From NCBI RefSeq assembly GCF_007828045.1, contig NZ_VITN01000002.1, positions 248,001-312,000 on the forward strand: 64,000 bases of DNA, read 5' to 3'. Shown here one piece after another: positions 7,520-15,411 of the stretch. The DNA is from Nitrospirillum amazonense. GTDB taxonomy: Bacteria > Pseudomonadota > Alphaproteobacteria > Azospirillales > Azospirillaceae. The notes beneath the pieces are model-generated. The model did no database searches and was not told where the DNA came from. It saw only the letters and a list, made by a program, of their open reading frames with translations. Numbering within the stretch: position 1 is the stretch's first letter; every line of letters starts with the position of its first letter. The position numbers were made by a program, and so were the translations under genes.

Positions 7520-10440
7520 TGGCCCGTTCCCCCCGCCCCGCCACCGGCAAGTCCGCCAAGCAGGTTGAAACGCTGAAGCACGGCGACGCGACCCGCCGGA
7601 ACATCCCCACCGCCGAAATGGAAAGTTTCTTTCGGCGGGAGGAGGATACGGCGCCGATGCCGCCGAAGCACTACCCTCGCGCCCGGCCGCTGGCCGAGGG
7701 CGCGACGCGGACGCCGGAGGAGCCGCGCCAGCCGGAGCTGATCTGGAACGGCGCCAAGATCACCATCACCGACGCGCAGATGAAGGAGTTGGCGGAGACC
7801 GGCACCCTGACCCTGTCCGATGCGCAACTGGTCTGGCGCGGCAAGGACCGGCAGGATTGGACCGACCTGGTCGTCAACGTGCCGCCGCTGTACATCCAGG
7901 AGAAGATCCACCCCAAGGCCATCATCGAGGACCTGAAACGCCGCACCGCCAAGAAGCGGGAGGCGGCGGCCGACATCGCCGACCTGTTCGCCGACTTCAA
8001 CGGCATCACGCCAGAGCAGCGGGCCGAGTTCTATCAGCATGACCAGCACTGGTCGAACCGCATGATCCTAGGCGATAGCCTGCAGGTGATGGCCAGCCTG
8101 GCGGAACGCGAAAGCCTGAAGGGCAAGGTGCAGTGCATCTATTTCGACCCGCCCTATGGCATCAAGTTCAACTCCAATTGGCAGGTCTCGACGCAATCAC
8201 GCGACGTCAAGGACGGCAAGCAGACCGACATCAGTCGCGAGCCTGAACAGGTGAAGGCCTTCCGCGACACCTGGAAGGATGGCATCCACAGCTACCTGAC
8301 CTATCTGCGCGACCGACTGACCGTAATGCGGGATCTGCTGACGGAGAGTGGGTCGATCTTCGTGCAGATCGGCGATGAGAATGTACATCGCATTCGCGCT
8401 GTCCTGGATGAAGTGTTTGGAGAAAATAATTTTCTTGTTCAAATAAACTTTAAGACAGCCGATCCGCTTGGGCAAAAAGGCCTACCCAAGGCTTACTCAT
8501 ATATAGTTTGGTATGCGAAGAATAAGGGGAGCGTGAAATTTCGCCCAATTGTGAAGCAGAAGGATTTCGAGGGCGACAGAGAATATAAATATTACAATAA
8601 ATATCCAGGCCCCCTTGGAATTATGCAAACAGACGAGGGTTACGGCAAAGAAAACTCACTATTCCGACGACGCGGAGCATGGTCTGCCGGATATACTGAA
8701 AGCTGCACTTTCCCATTTGACCTCTTCGGTCGGCGAGCTGTTGCGCCCAGCGGTAAAAGTTGGGCAACCATGAAGGACGGCATTGATCGACTGAAGAAGG
8801 CAGATCGTCTATTCTGGATAAAGACGCTTGTTTACTTCAAGCGCATGGCAACAGACTATGACGTAGTTCAGATTGACAACAACTGGGATGACAAGCCTGG
8901 AGCTGGCGGTGAAGTATACGTCGTTCAGACGGCTCCGAAGTTCATCCAACGTTGTATCTTAATGACCACCGATCCCGGTGACCTTGTGCTCGATCCTACC
9001 TGCGGTTCAGGCACTACCGCTTACGTTGCCGAGCAATGGGGACGGCGCTGGATCACCATCGATACCAGCCGCGTCGCATTGGCCTTGGCTCGCACGCGCC
9101 TGATGGCCGCCCGCTATCCCTGGTATCTCCTCGCCGACAGCCGTGAGGGGCGTGCCAGAGAGGCGGAACTGACCCAGCGCGCGCCGGCCGACACGCCCAT
9201 CCACCACGACCTACGCCAAGGTTTCGTCTACGAGCGCGTGCCGCATATCACGCTGAAGTCGATCGCCAACAATCCATTGATCGACGACATCTGGGAGAAG
9301 TGGCAGGCGGTGCTGGAACCGCTGCGGGCCACACTCAACACCTCGCTGGGCAAATCCTATGAGGAATGGCAGATCTCGCGCGACTTGCCGCCGGATGCGC
9401 TCGCCTCGGCCAAGGAGCCACACGCCCAATGGTGGGAAGCGCGCATCGCCCGTCAGAAGGAGATCGACGCCTCCATCGCCGCCCGCGCCGAGGTCGAATA
9501 TCTCTACGACAAGCCCTACGTGGACAATGGACGTGTCCGCGTGGCGGGGCCGTTCACGGTTGAGAGCCTGTCGCCCCACCGCGTGTTGCCGGCCAGCGAT
9601 GAGGAGATGATCCACGAGATCGAGGCGGCGGAGGGCCGGCGCGCGCCGGCGGATGCGGATCTGGCGGGGCAGGACTTCACCGCCATCGTCATCGACTATC
9701 TGAAGGCCGAAGGCGTCAAACAGCAGGCCAAGGGGGATCGCATCACCTTTGAGAGCCTGGCCCCCTGGCCTGGGGATTTCGTCGGCGCCAGCGGCGTGTT
9801 CATCGAGGGGGAAAATGGGCCGGAACGCCGGGCCGCCATCCTGATCGGCCCGGAATACGGCACCATCGGCCGGCAGGACCTGGTCGCCGCCGCCCGCGAG
9901 GCGGTGGACGCCCGCTTCGACGTCCTGATCGCCTGCGCCTTCAACTTCGACGCCCACTCGTCCGAGCTGGGGCGCCTGGGCAGCCTGCCCATCCTCAAGG
10001 CCCGCATCAATCCCGACATGCACATGTCGGACGAACTGAAGAACACCGGCCGCGGCAACATGTTCGTCGTGTTCGGTGAGCCCGATGTCGAGATCCTGGA
10101 TGAGGGCGGGCCGGACCTGCGCGTCAAGGTGAATGGCGTCGATGTCTTCGACCCCAACACCGGCGACATCCGGTCGAACGATACGGCGGGCATCGCCGCC
10201 TGGTTCATCGACACCGACTATAACGAGGAGAGCTTTTTCGTCCGGCACGCCTATTTCCTGGGCGCCAACGATCCGTACAAGAGCCTGAAGACCGCGCTCA
10301 ACGCGGAAATCGACGCGGACGCCTGGGCGACGCTGTATTCCGACACCTCGCGGCCGTTCGCGCGACCGGAAGGCGGCCGCATCGCGGTGAAGGTCATCAA
10401 TCACTTCGGTGACGAGGTGATGAAGGTGTTCAGGGTGTAG
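7519..10440 (+). CDS. Site-specific DNA methyltransferase (type III Mod-like)
   Basis: A 973-residue amino-methyltransferase of the beta class, with motif IV DPPYGIKFN (about residue 211) before the SAM-binding motif I LDPTCGSGTT (about residue 492). The roughly 280 residues between them should contain the target recognition domain. That stretch is strikingly AT-rich: 43% GC by hand count over 8401-8700, against 62% for 8101-8160. The long C-terminal part (about 560-973) is typical of large Mod proteins paired with this Res family and probably binds Res. It would protect host DNA and supply sequence specificity. One-base overlap with res implies coupled translation. Confidence 0.9.
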   Translation: MARSPRPATGKSAKQVETLKHGDATRRNIPTAEMESFFRREEDTAPMPPKHYPRARPLAEGATRTPEEPRQPELIWNGAKITITDAQMKELAETGTLTLSDAQLVWRGKDRQDWTDLVVNVPPLYIQEKIHPKAIIEDLKRRTAKKREAAADIADLFADFNGITPEQRAEFYQHDQHWSNRMILGDSLQVMASLAERESLKGKVQCIYFDPPYGIKFNSNWQVSTQSRDVKDGKQTDISREPEQVKAFRDTWKDGIHSYLTYLRDRLTVMRDLLTESGSIFVQIGDENVHRIRAVLDEVFGENNFLVQINFKTADPLGQKGLPKAYSYIVWYAKNKGSVKFRPIVKQKDFEGDREYKYYNKYPGPLGIMQTDEGYGKENSLFRRRGAWSAGYTESCTFPFDLFGRRAVAPSGKSWATMKDGIDRLKKADRLFWIKTLVYFKRMATDYDVVQIDNNWDDKPGAGGEVYVVQTAPKFIQRCILMTTDPGDLVLDPTCGSGTTAYVAEQWGRRWITIDTSRVALALARTRLMAARYPWYLLADSREGRAREAELTQRAPADTPIHHDLRQGFVYERVPHITLKSIANNPLIDDIWEKWQAVLEPLRATLNTSLGKSYEEWQISRDLPPDALASAKEPHAQWWEARIARQKEIDASIAARAEVEYLYDKPYVDNGRVRVAGPFTVESLSPHRVLPASDEEMIHEIEAAEGRRAPADADLAGQDFTAIVIDYLKAEGVKQQAKGDRITFESLAPWPGDFVGASGVFIEGENGPERRAAILIGPEYGTIGRQDLVAAAREAVDARFDVLIACAFNFDAHSSELGRLGSLPILKARINPDMHMSDELKNTGRGNMFVVFGEPDVEILDEGGPDLRVKVNGVDVFDPNTGDIRSNDTAGIAAWFIDTDYNEESFFVRHAYFLGANDPYKSLKTALNAEIDADAWATLYSDTSRPFARPEGGRIAVKVINHFGDEVMKVFRV

Positions 10441-10444
10441 GGCC

Positions 10445-12511
10445 ATGAACTTCCTGATCGCGGAGACCTTCACCACCTCCTTCAACCGGCTGTCCGGCCT
10501 GGACCAGAAGGCGGTGAAGGCCAGCGTCTTTGATCTGCAGATGGATCCGGCGGGCAACGGCCTGCAGTTGCACCGCATCGACAGGAGCAAGGATCCGAAT
10601 TTCTGGTCGGCGCGCGTCAACCGTGACATCCGCCTGATCGTGCATAAGACAGGCGACAGCCTGCTGGTCGCCTATGTCGGCCATCACGACGATGCATACG
10701 CGTGGGCGGAGCGCCGCCGGATCGAGGCGCATCCGCGCACGGGCGTCGTCCAGATCGTCGAGGTGCGCGAGCGGGTGGAGGAGATGGCGCCACCACCGGC
10801 GTTCGACGTCGTCGTCCCGGGCCCCATGCCGACAAAGGGCGCCGACGCGCCCTCACCACCGGCGCTGTTCTCCGCGCTCAGCGAGGACGCGCTGCTGTCC
10901 ATCGGCGTGCCGCCCGACTGGCTGGCCGACGTGCGCGCGGCGACGGAAGAGCGATTCTTCGCGCTGAGCACCCACTTGCCGGCCGAGGCGGCCGAAGCCC
11001 TGCTGGAATACGCCGCGACCGGCCGATTGACGCCGCCGGCACCGGCGATGGGAGTGCCCACCGCGTTCACGCATCCGGACGCCCTGCGCCGGATCAGGCC
11101 CATCGCCAACCAGGAGGAGTTGGAACAGGCGCTGACCTTCCCCTGGGAAAAATGGGGCGTGTTCCTGCACCCGTCCCAGCGCGCGCTGGTGGACCGCCCC
11201 TTCACCGGGCCGGCGCGGGTGGCGGGATCGGCGGGAACGGGCAAGACCATCGTCGCCATTCATCGGGCCGTGAGGCTGGCGCGTGAACACCCCAACGCCC
11301 GGGTGTTGCTAACCAGCTTTTCCGAGCCCCTGGCGGCGGCACTGGCGAAGAAGGTGCTGGTCCTGGCGCCTGAAACCGGCGGCGTGGTCCCCCGGATCAC
11401 TACGGGGTCGTTCCAGCGCATCGCCGAACAATTGTTCCAGTTGGAGCATGGCGTGCGTCCCCGCATCGCCACCGAGGTGGTGCTGCGCGACCGTCTGCGG
11501 GCGGCGGCGGACTCAACCGGCCTCAAGGGCTTTTCCGAGCGCTTCCTCCTGTCGGAATGGACGCATGTGATCGACGCCTGGGGCCTGACCTCACTCGACG
11601 CCTATTCGGCGGTTCCGCGCATGGGGCGCAAAAGCCGCCTTGGCCCCAACCAGCGGGCCCGCCTGTGGCCCGTGTTCCAGGCCATGCGTGACGCACTGGC
11701 GGCCGAACGCTACACCACCTGGGCCAGCGTCTTTTCCGGCCTGGCGGAGGCGTTGGCGGGCCGCCCCACCAAGCCGTTCGACCATGTCATCATCGACGAG
11801 GCGCAGGACCTCGCCCCGGCGGAGCTTCGCTTCTTCGCCGCCCTCGCACCCGCGGCGCAGGACGGCCTGTTCCTGTCGGGCGACGTGGGGCAGCGTATTT
11901 TCCAGCATCCCTTTTCGTGGGCGGGTTTGGGCGTGGAGGTGCGGGGGCGGTCGCATACCCTCAAGGTCTGTTACCGCACCTCGCAGCAGATTCGGCGCGC
12001 CGCTGACAAACTGCTGCCCACCGTGCTGCGCGACGCCGATGGCTTGGAGGATGAACGGCGCGGGATCATCTCGGTTTTCGACGGCCCCGCACCAGAGGTC
12101 AGGTCGTTCGACACGGCCGCGGCAGAGGCCGAGGCGGTTCGCAAGACCGTTGAGACTTGGCTCAAGGAGGGGATCGCCCCCCGTGAGATCGGCATGTTCG
12201 CCCGGACACCGCACCTCGTCACGCGCGCACGAACCGCCATCACCGGTATTCCTGGCGATGCCGAGATAACCACCGCCCCCATGAGCCTGGCCAAGGGGCT
12301 GGAGTTTCGCGCCGTCGTCGTGATGGCCTGTGATGAGGGGGCTTTGCCACTCGATGAACGCGTGGCCGACGCCGCCGACGAGGCGGAACTCGACGACATC
12401 TACGAAACCGAGCGCCGCTTGCTCTATGTCGCCTGCACCCGCGCGCGGGAGCACCTGCTGCTGACAGGGGTGATGCCCACATCTGAATATCTCGCGGACT
12501 TCACTTCGTAG
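10445..12511 (+). CDS. RelE/ParE-like domain fused to UvrD/SF1 helicase
   Basis: A 688-residue fusion. Residues 1-90 look like a RelE/ParE fold (ARVNRDIRLIVHKTGDSLL then YVGHHDDAYAWAERR). After a linker comes a UvrD-type SF1 helicase with Walker A AGSAGTGKT (about residue 260), Walker B HVIIDEAQDLAPAE (about 445), and C-terminal SF1 boxes LEFRAVVVMACDEG and ERRLLYVACTRARE (about 615-665). It follows mod by four bases and so belongs to the res-mod operon. Likely a defence accessory that unwinds or processes DNA with Res/Mod. Whether the RelE-like part is an active RNase is unknown; the canonical catalytic set is not obvious. Confidence 0.85.
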   Translation: MNFLIAETFTTSFNRLSGLDQKAVKASVFDLQMDPAGNGLQLHRIDRSKDPNFWSARVNRDIRLIVHKTGDSLLVAYVGHHDDAYAWAERRRIEAHPRTGVVQIVEVRERVEEMAPPPAFDVVVPGPMPTKGADAPSPPALFSALSEDALLSIGVPPDWLADVRAATEERFFALSTHLPAEAAEALLEYAATGRLTPPAPAMGVPTAFTHPDALRRIRPIANQEELEQALTFPWEKWGVFLHPSQRALVDRPFTGPARVAGSAGTGKTIVAIHRAVRLAREHPNARVLLTSFSEPLAAALAKKVLVLAPETGGVVPRITTGSFQRIAEQLFQLEHGVRPRIATEVVLRDRLRAAADSTGLKGFSERFLLSEWTHVIDAWGLTSLDAYSAVPRMGRKSRLGPNQRARLWPVFQAMRDALAAERYTTWASVFSGLAEALAGRPTKPFDHVIIDEAQDLAPAELRFFAALAPAAQDGLFLSGDVGQRIFQHPFSWAGLGVEVRGRSHTLKVCYRTSQQIRRAADKLLPTVLRDADGLEDERRGIISVFDGPAPEVRSFDTAAAEAEAVRKTVETWLKEGIAPREIGMFARTPHLVTRARTAITGIPGDAEITTAPMSLAKGLEFRAVVVMACDEGALPLDERVADAADEAELDDIYETERRLLYVACTRAREHLLLTGVMPTSEYLADFTS

Positions 12512-12709
12512 AGAGAAGGCTTTCGCAAACACTTGGACGGGGCAACGCAGGGCGGCGCGGGACGACCTGCCCGTAAGGGGGAGACGCCGGCCAAGCGCCT
12601 CATGCCTTCGGCAGAGGGCCGCATGGGCAGCTTGCCGATACACGGGCGGCGCGTATTTGATTACGCGGGACAACGGTCCCGCCAATCGGTTCAGCCGAGG
12701 AGCGCGAAG

Positions 12710-13354
12710 ATGGCGGAAACCCTGACCGTGAGCCACCGCTGGCTCCGGGACGATGCCATGGCCTTGCTTTTGAGCGAGGCCTGCTGTGACTTTGCCATGC
12801 TCAACCAGACGCCCGATCCGCAGAAGGCCCGCGCGCTGGTGGCGGGCCTCTGCCTCATCCGCATGAGCGACAATTTCCGTTTCGCGTTCGAGAAGGAACT
12901 GGACACCTTGCGGCACACCCCCGGCTGGGGGCCGTTCTATTCCTGGATGATCATGACCAAGTTCCAGGTGTCGGAGAATCCGGACGAATACCCGTTCTCC
13001 CTCACCGACCGGGAATTCGATTACTACGCCACCAAGGAATTCAGCGGCAAAATCGGCGACGTCCAGGGCATTTACAAACCGCCCAACTTCTATACCGCCT
13101 TGGGCCAGGACGTCGCTTCTTTCTTCTTTGGTGTGGCCGTAGGTATGGCCGCTACAGCTTTCATCCCGGAGGTTGCAGGCGCAGCGGCTTTCGGTGGAGC
13201 CGCTTTCGGAACAACCGCTGCGCGAGCGGCGGTCAGCAGTTTGGCAGGCGGCGTCACCAGCCGCCTCATGCCAGGCAACTCCTGGGCGGCCGCACGGGCG
13301 GGACGGCTGTGGCCTCGTTACCTCGCGGAATATAATCGACGGATGTTGCGATGA
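12710..13354 (+). CDS. Uncharacterised protein with glycine/alanine-rich hydrophobic C-terminal segment
   Basis: I do not recognise the family. The 214-residue product has an alpha-helical N-terminal domain (WLRDDAMALLLSEACCDFAM ... LCLIRMSDNFRFAFEKEL) and a middle part with aromatic residues. A long hydrophobic Gly/Ala segment follows at about residues 135-185 (FFFGVAVGMAATAFIPEVAG and onward), resembling a glycine-zipper membrane hairpin. The ATG at 12710 follows aggag 9 bases upstream. The reading frame is open back to 12533 but without a good start. Its stop overlaps the start of a small membrane protein (ATGA), so the two form a coupled pair. It lies in ICE cargo just after the restriction locus. 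Confidence 0.7.
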   Translation: MAETLTVSHRWLRDDAMALLLSEACCDFAMLNQTPDPQKARALVAGLCLIRMSDNFRFAFEKELDTLRHTPGWGPFYSWMIMTKFQVSENPDEYPFSLTDREFDYYATKEFSGKIGDVQGIYKPPNFYTALGQDVASFFFGVAVGMAATAFIPEVAGAAAFGGAAFGTTAARAAVSSLAGGVTSRLMPGNSWAAARAGRLWPRYLAEYNRRMLR

Positions 13355-13632
13355 GCGTCTTGGCTTTCCGCAGCTGGGTTGCCCGCTATGGCCGCTGGTG
13401 GATATTAGCTGGAGTGTTCCTGGGCTTCTTCGCGCAAGGCGACAAGCGATATGATTACGCCACTCTCGGGATGGTCATTGCCTCGATAGGCGCGTGGGGC
13501 CTTCTACTGCATGCCGACATGCCCGGAAAATCCTTCGGCTATCGCCGGCCGTTCCTGACTATTTTTCTGCGGCTGACGATGGCACTCACTGTGCTCAGTA
13601 TTTGCCTGTTCTACGCGGTACAGATGCCGTGA
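13351..13632 (+). CDS. Small membrane protein, partner of the preceding gene
   Basis: A 93-residue protein with probably three membrane helices: WWILAGVFLGFFAQG, YATLGMVIASIGAWGLLL and FLTIFLRLTMALTVLSICLFY. Family not recognised. Its ATG overlaps the stop of the 214-residue protein, so expression is coupled. A partner carrying a glycine-rich hydrophobic segment followed by a tiny integral membrane protein is an arrangement seen in toxin-immunity and membrane-acting defence pairs; here this is only a hypothesis. Confidence 0.7.
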   Translation: MSVLAFRSWVARYGRWWILAGVFLGFFAQGDKRYDYATLGMVIASIGAWGLLLHADMPGKSFGYRRPFLTIFLRLTMALTVLSICLFYAVQMP

Positions 13633-13659
13633 CGGAAGTCGCGGCCCATTCCCATCCCG

Positions 13660-14428
13660 TCAGCGCCTTAATAGGGCACGATAGCCGCCATTGGCCAAGC
13701 GGCCTCCCGTCGCCAGCAATCTCCGCACCTGGGCCCTCATCGGACTGTCGGACCAATCCACGGGCACCGCTCCCCACAATGCCGCCGCCACCTCCCGGCC
13801 GGATGCCCCGGCGGCGGCCAGGTCCAGCGCCCAGAGCATGAAGGTGGATTCCAGCGTGCGGCCGGTCGGCCTGGGAGCCCGCATAGGCGGTGCCCGGGTG
13901 ACGCGCGGGTTCTGGGCATAGCGCCAGAATGCCAGCGTTGAGGCCAATCGCTGGGGATGCCAGGCGTCGAACAGAGGCTGCGCCGCCAAGGGCGCGCGGA
14001 CGGCAGGCGGGGCGGGGCCTGGCAGCAGCAGGTGGTGCGCCAGCCCCGGGCGGGGCGAGACGATCAACTGATAGCCATCGGGGGTCAGCAAGGCAGCCTG
14101 GCGTCCGCCCCATCGATCCGGGTCAAAGTGGATCAAGCACCCGGCGGCCAGGGGGGCCGGGGTCAACCGCACCAGACGAACCAGAACGTCGGCGCGCCAG
14201 AACACGAACGCTTCCCGGGCTGTCAGGGCGGGGTCGGCCAGGACTTCGCAGCCCCCAGCGGGCGCCGCGGTCAAACGGGATCACGGTCGCGGGCTCCGCC
14301 CTTTCAGCCTTGTGGTCCGCCTGGTAGGCAGCCGAACGGCGCAGGAATTCCCAGGCGAGCCCGTCATCGTCCAGGCCCTCGATATAGCGGTAGTCGGCGT
14401 CGAGGCGTTCTCGCTTAAACGGGCGCAT
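13660..14428 (-). pseudogene. DUF6499/DUF2285 (RovC-type) regulator, split by a frameshift
   Basis: Two overlapping reading frames look like one protein. The upstream part (14428 leftward) has the N-terminal domain DYRYIEGLDDDGLAWEFLRR ... ARWG. The downstream part (14274-13660, only a TTG start) continues with CEVLADPALTAREAFVFWRA and the DUF2285/RovC DNA-binding C-terminus (VRRLLATGGRLANGGYRALL). Removing one base from the run of five C at 14252-14256 (five G on the coding strand) joins ARWG directly to CEVLADP. Either the gene is mutated, the run is a sequencing error, or slippage at the run makes the full protein. Intact relatives are about 250 residues and regulate ICE genes. Confidence 0.7.
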
Positions 14429-14592
14429 GGCCCTCTCCGTGCATCGTTAGCGCGGATCAGTGAAGGCACCTTCCCCAACAAACAATGCCCAGCACGAAGC
14501 GTCGTGTCTAGGTCGACGGGCGTAGGTCCCACGGGGTCGAATTGGGACGCGTTTGATCTGAAGGGGCTCCCCCTGCCCCGAAAGGCGTAGAG

Positions 14593-14620
14593 CCGTGGAT
14601 CCGTAAAAACGGCTCCACGG
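14593..14620. terminator. Hairpin immediately after the 14623-14973 gene
   Basis: Arms ccgtgga (14593-14599) and tccacgg (14614-14620) enclose a second stem ccgt/acgg with an AAAA loop, one mismatch in between. It begins two bases past the stop of the leftward gene. No long U-tract follows on that strand, so it may be a weak terminator or an mRNA 3' end stabiliser. Confidence 0.5.
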
Positions 14621-14622
14621 AT

Positions 14623-14973
14623 TTACTCCACCCGGCGGTCCCGCGCGCTTTTTTGCAGTTGCTCGTGTCCATGCTCGGCCATCCAGCGGGCCCGAGCCAG
14701 GTGGCTGTCGTAAGCGCGCAGGGCTTTGGCCCGGTCCCCTTGGGGATTGATTTGCAAGACTTCCCGGATGATGTCGTCGACGGCCCTGCCATCCCGCACC
14801 GCGTCCAGCAGCATCAGGTAAGTCGCAAAATGCTTACGGTCGTAGTCGGTGATCGTGGTGTCGCTCGGCGCCAGGTCGGCCACCGGCCCTGGGTTGACGG
14901 GGGATCGGGTCACGGATTGGGGCCCCTTGCTGATGGGACAGGTGGTCCTGCTTCTCCGCTGGAAGTATGCCAT
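14623..14973 (-). CDS. Small ICE-conserved DNA-binding-domain protein
   Basis: A 116-residue protein whose C-terminal two-thirds (TDYDRKHFATYLMLLDA ... ALRAYDSHLARARWMAEHGH) matches a short family I remember beside DUF2285 regulators in alphaproteobacterial ICEs, usually annotated as DNA-binding or DUF2285. No catalytic motif is evident. The start at 14973 (MAYFQRR) is one of two candidates; 15015 would add 14 residues. It is divergent from the XRE gene at 15084 and likely shares its control region. It ends against a hairpin. Confidence 0.65.
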   Translation of the reverse strand: MAYFQRRSRTTCPISKGPQSVTRSPVNPGPVADLAPSDTTITDYDRKHFATYLMLLDAVRDGRAVDDIIREVLQINPQGDRAKALRAYDSHLARARWMAEHGHEQLQKSARDRRVE

Positions 14974-15033
14974 GGGCGCCCCCGCCCGGCGAAGGGGCGT
15001 TCGGGGGACGAACAAATCCAGATGCCATGCCCG

Positions 15034-15062
15034 CGCATTATAGTACGTCGCATTAGAATACG
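15034..15062. promoter_or_regulatory. Tandem 14-bp direct repeats, likely XRE operator
   Basis: cgcattatagtacg (15034-15047) and cgcattagaatacg (15049-15062) are 12/14 identical with a 15-bp period. They lie in the divergent promoter region, 22 bases before the XRE start at 15084. Small controller-type XRE regulators bind such paired sites to repress or activate their own and the divergent promoter. Confidence 0.55.
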
Positions 15063-15083
15063 CGATCCTGCTCCATCCTGGGG

Positions 15084-15311
15084 ATGGACATCCGACGGCT
15101 CTTTGGGGCGAACCTGCGCCGCCTGCGAGATCGCGCCGGCCTCAGTCAGGAGGCCGTGGCGGCGCGCATGGGCGTGGACCGGGCCCATGTCAGCCTGATG
15201 GAACGCGGTCAGCAGAACGTCACCTTGACCACGCTGTGGGCGGTTTGTGAGGCCTTGCAGGTTCGGCCTGTCGAATTTTTTGACGAAAGCGTGGGTGACC
15301 CCGGGCCTTGA
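15084..15311 (+). CDS. XRE-family helix-turn-helix regulator
   Basis: A 75-residue, single-domain Cro/C1-type HTH protein: LFGANLRRLRDRAGLSQEAVA (helices 1-2), ARMGVDRAHVSLMERGQ (turn and recognition helix), then TLTTLWAVCEALQVRPVEFF. The size and layout match small controller regulators of restriction systems and ICEs. It is alone on the + strand, divergent from the 14623-14973 gene and convergent with DUF932. The direct repeats just upstream suggest autoregulation. Confidence 0.9.
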   Translation: MDIRRLFGANLRRLRDRAGLSQEAVAARMGVDRAHVSLMERGQQNVTLTTLWAVCEALQVRPVEFFDESVGDPGP

Positions 15312-15377
15312 TCCCGCGCCGGCCCCGCCGGCGCGAAAATTTTGCGCCAGCCCGACGGATCCAGGCTTTTGAGGGTT

Positions 15378-15400
15378 GGGGCCGGCATTACACCGGCCCC
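15378..15400 (-). terminator. Hairpin after the DUF932 gene
   Basis: ggggccgg and ccggcccc arms with a 7-base loop lie 12 bases past the leftward DUF932 stop and 67 bases past the rightward XRE stop. The stem is strong but no clear U-tract follows on either strand, so terminator function is only likely. Confidence 0.5.
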
Positions 15401-15411
15401 CTGTTCTCCCC

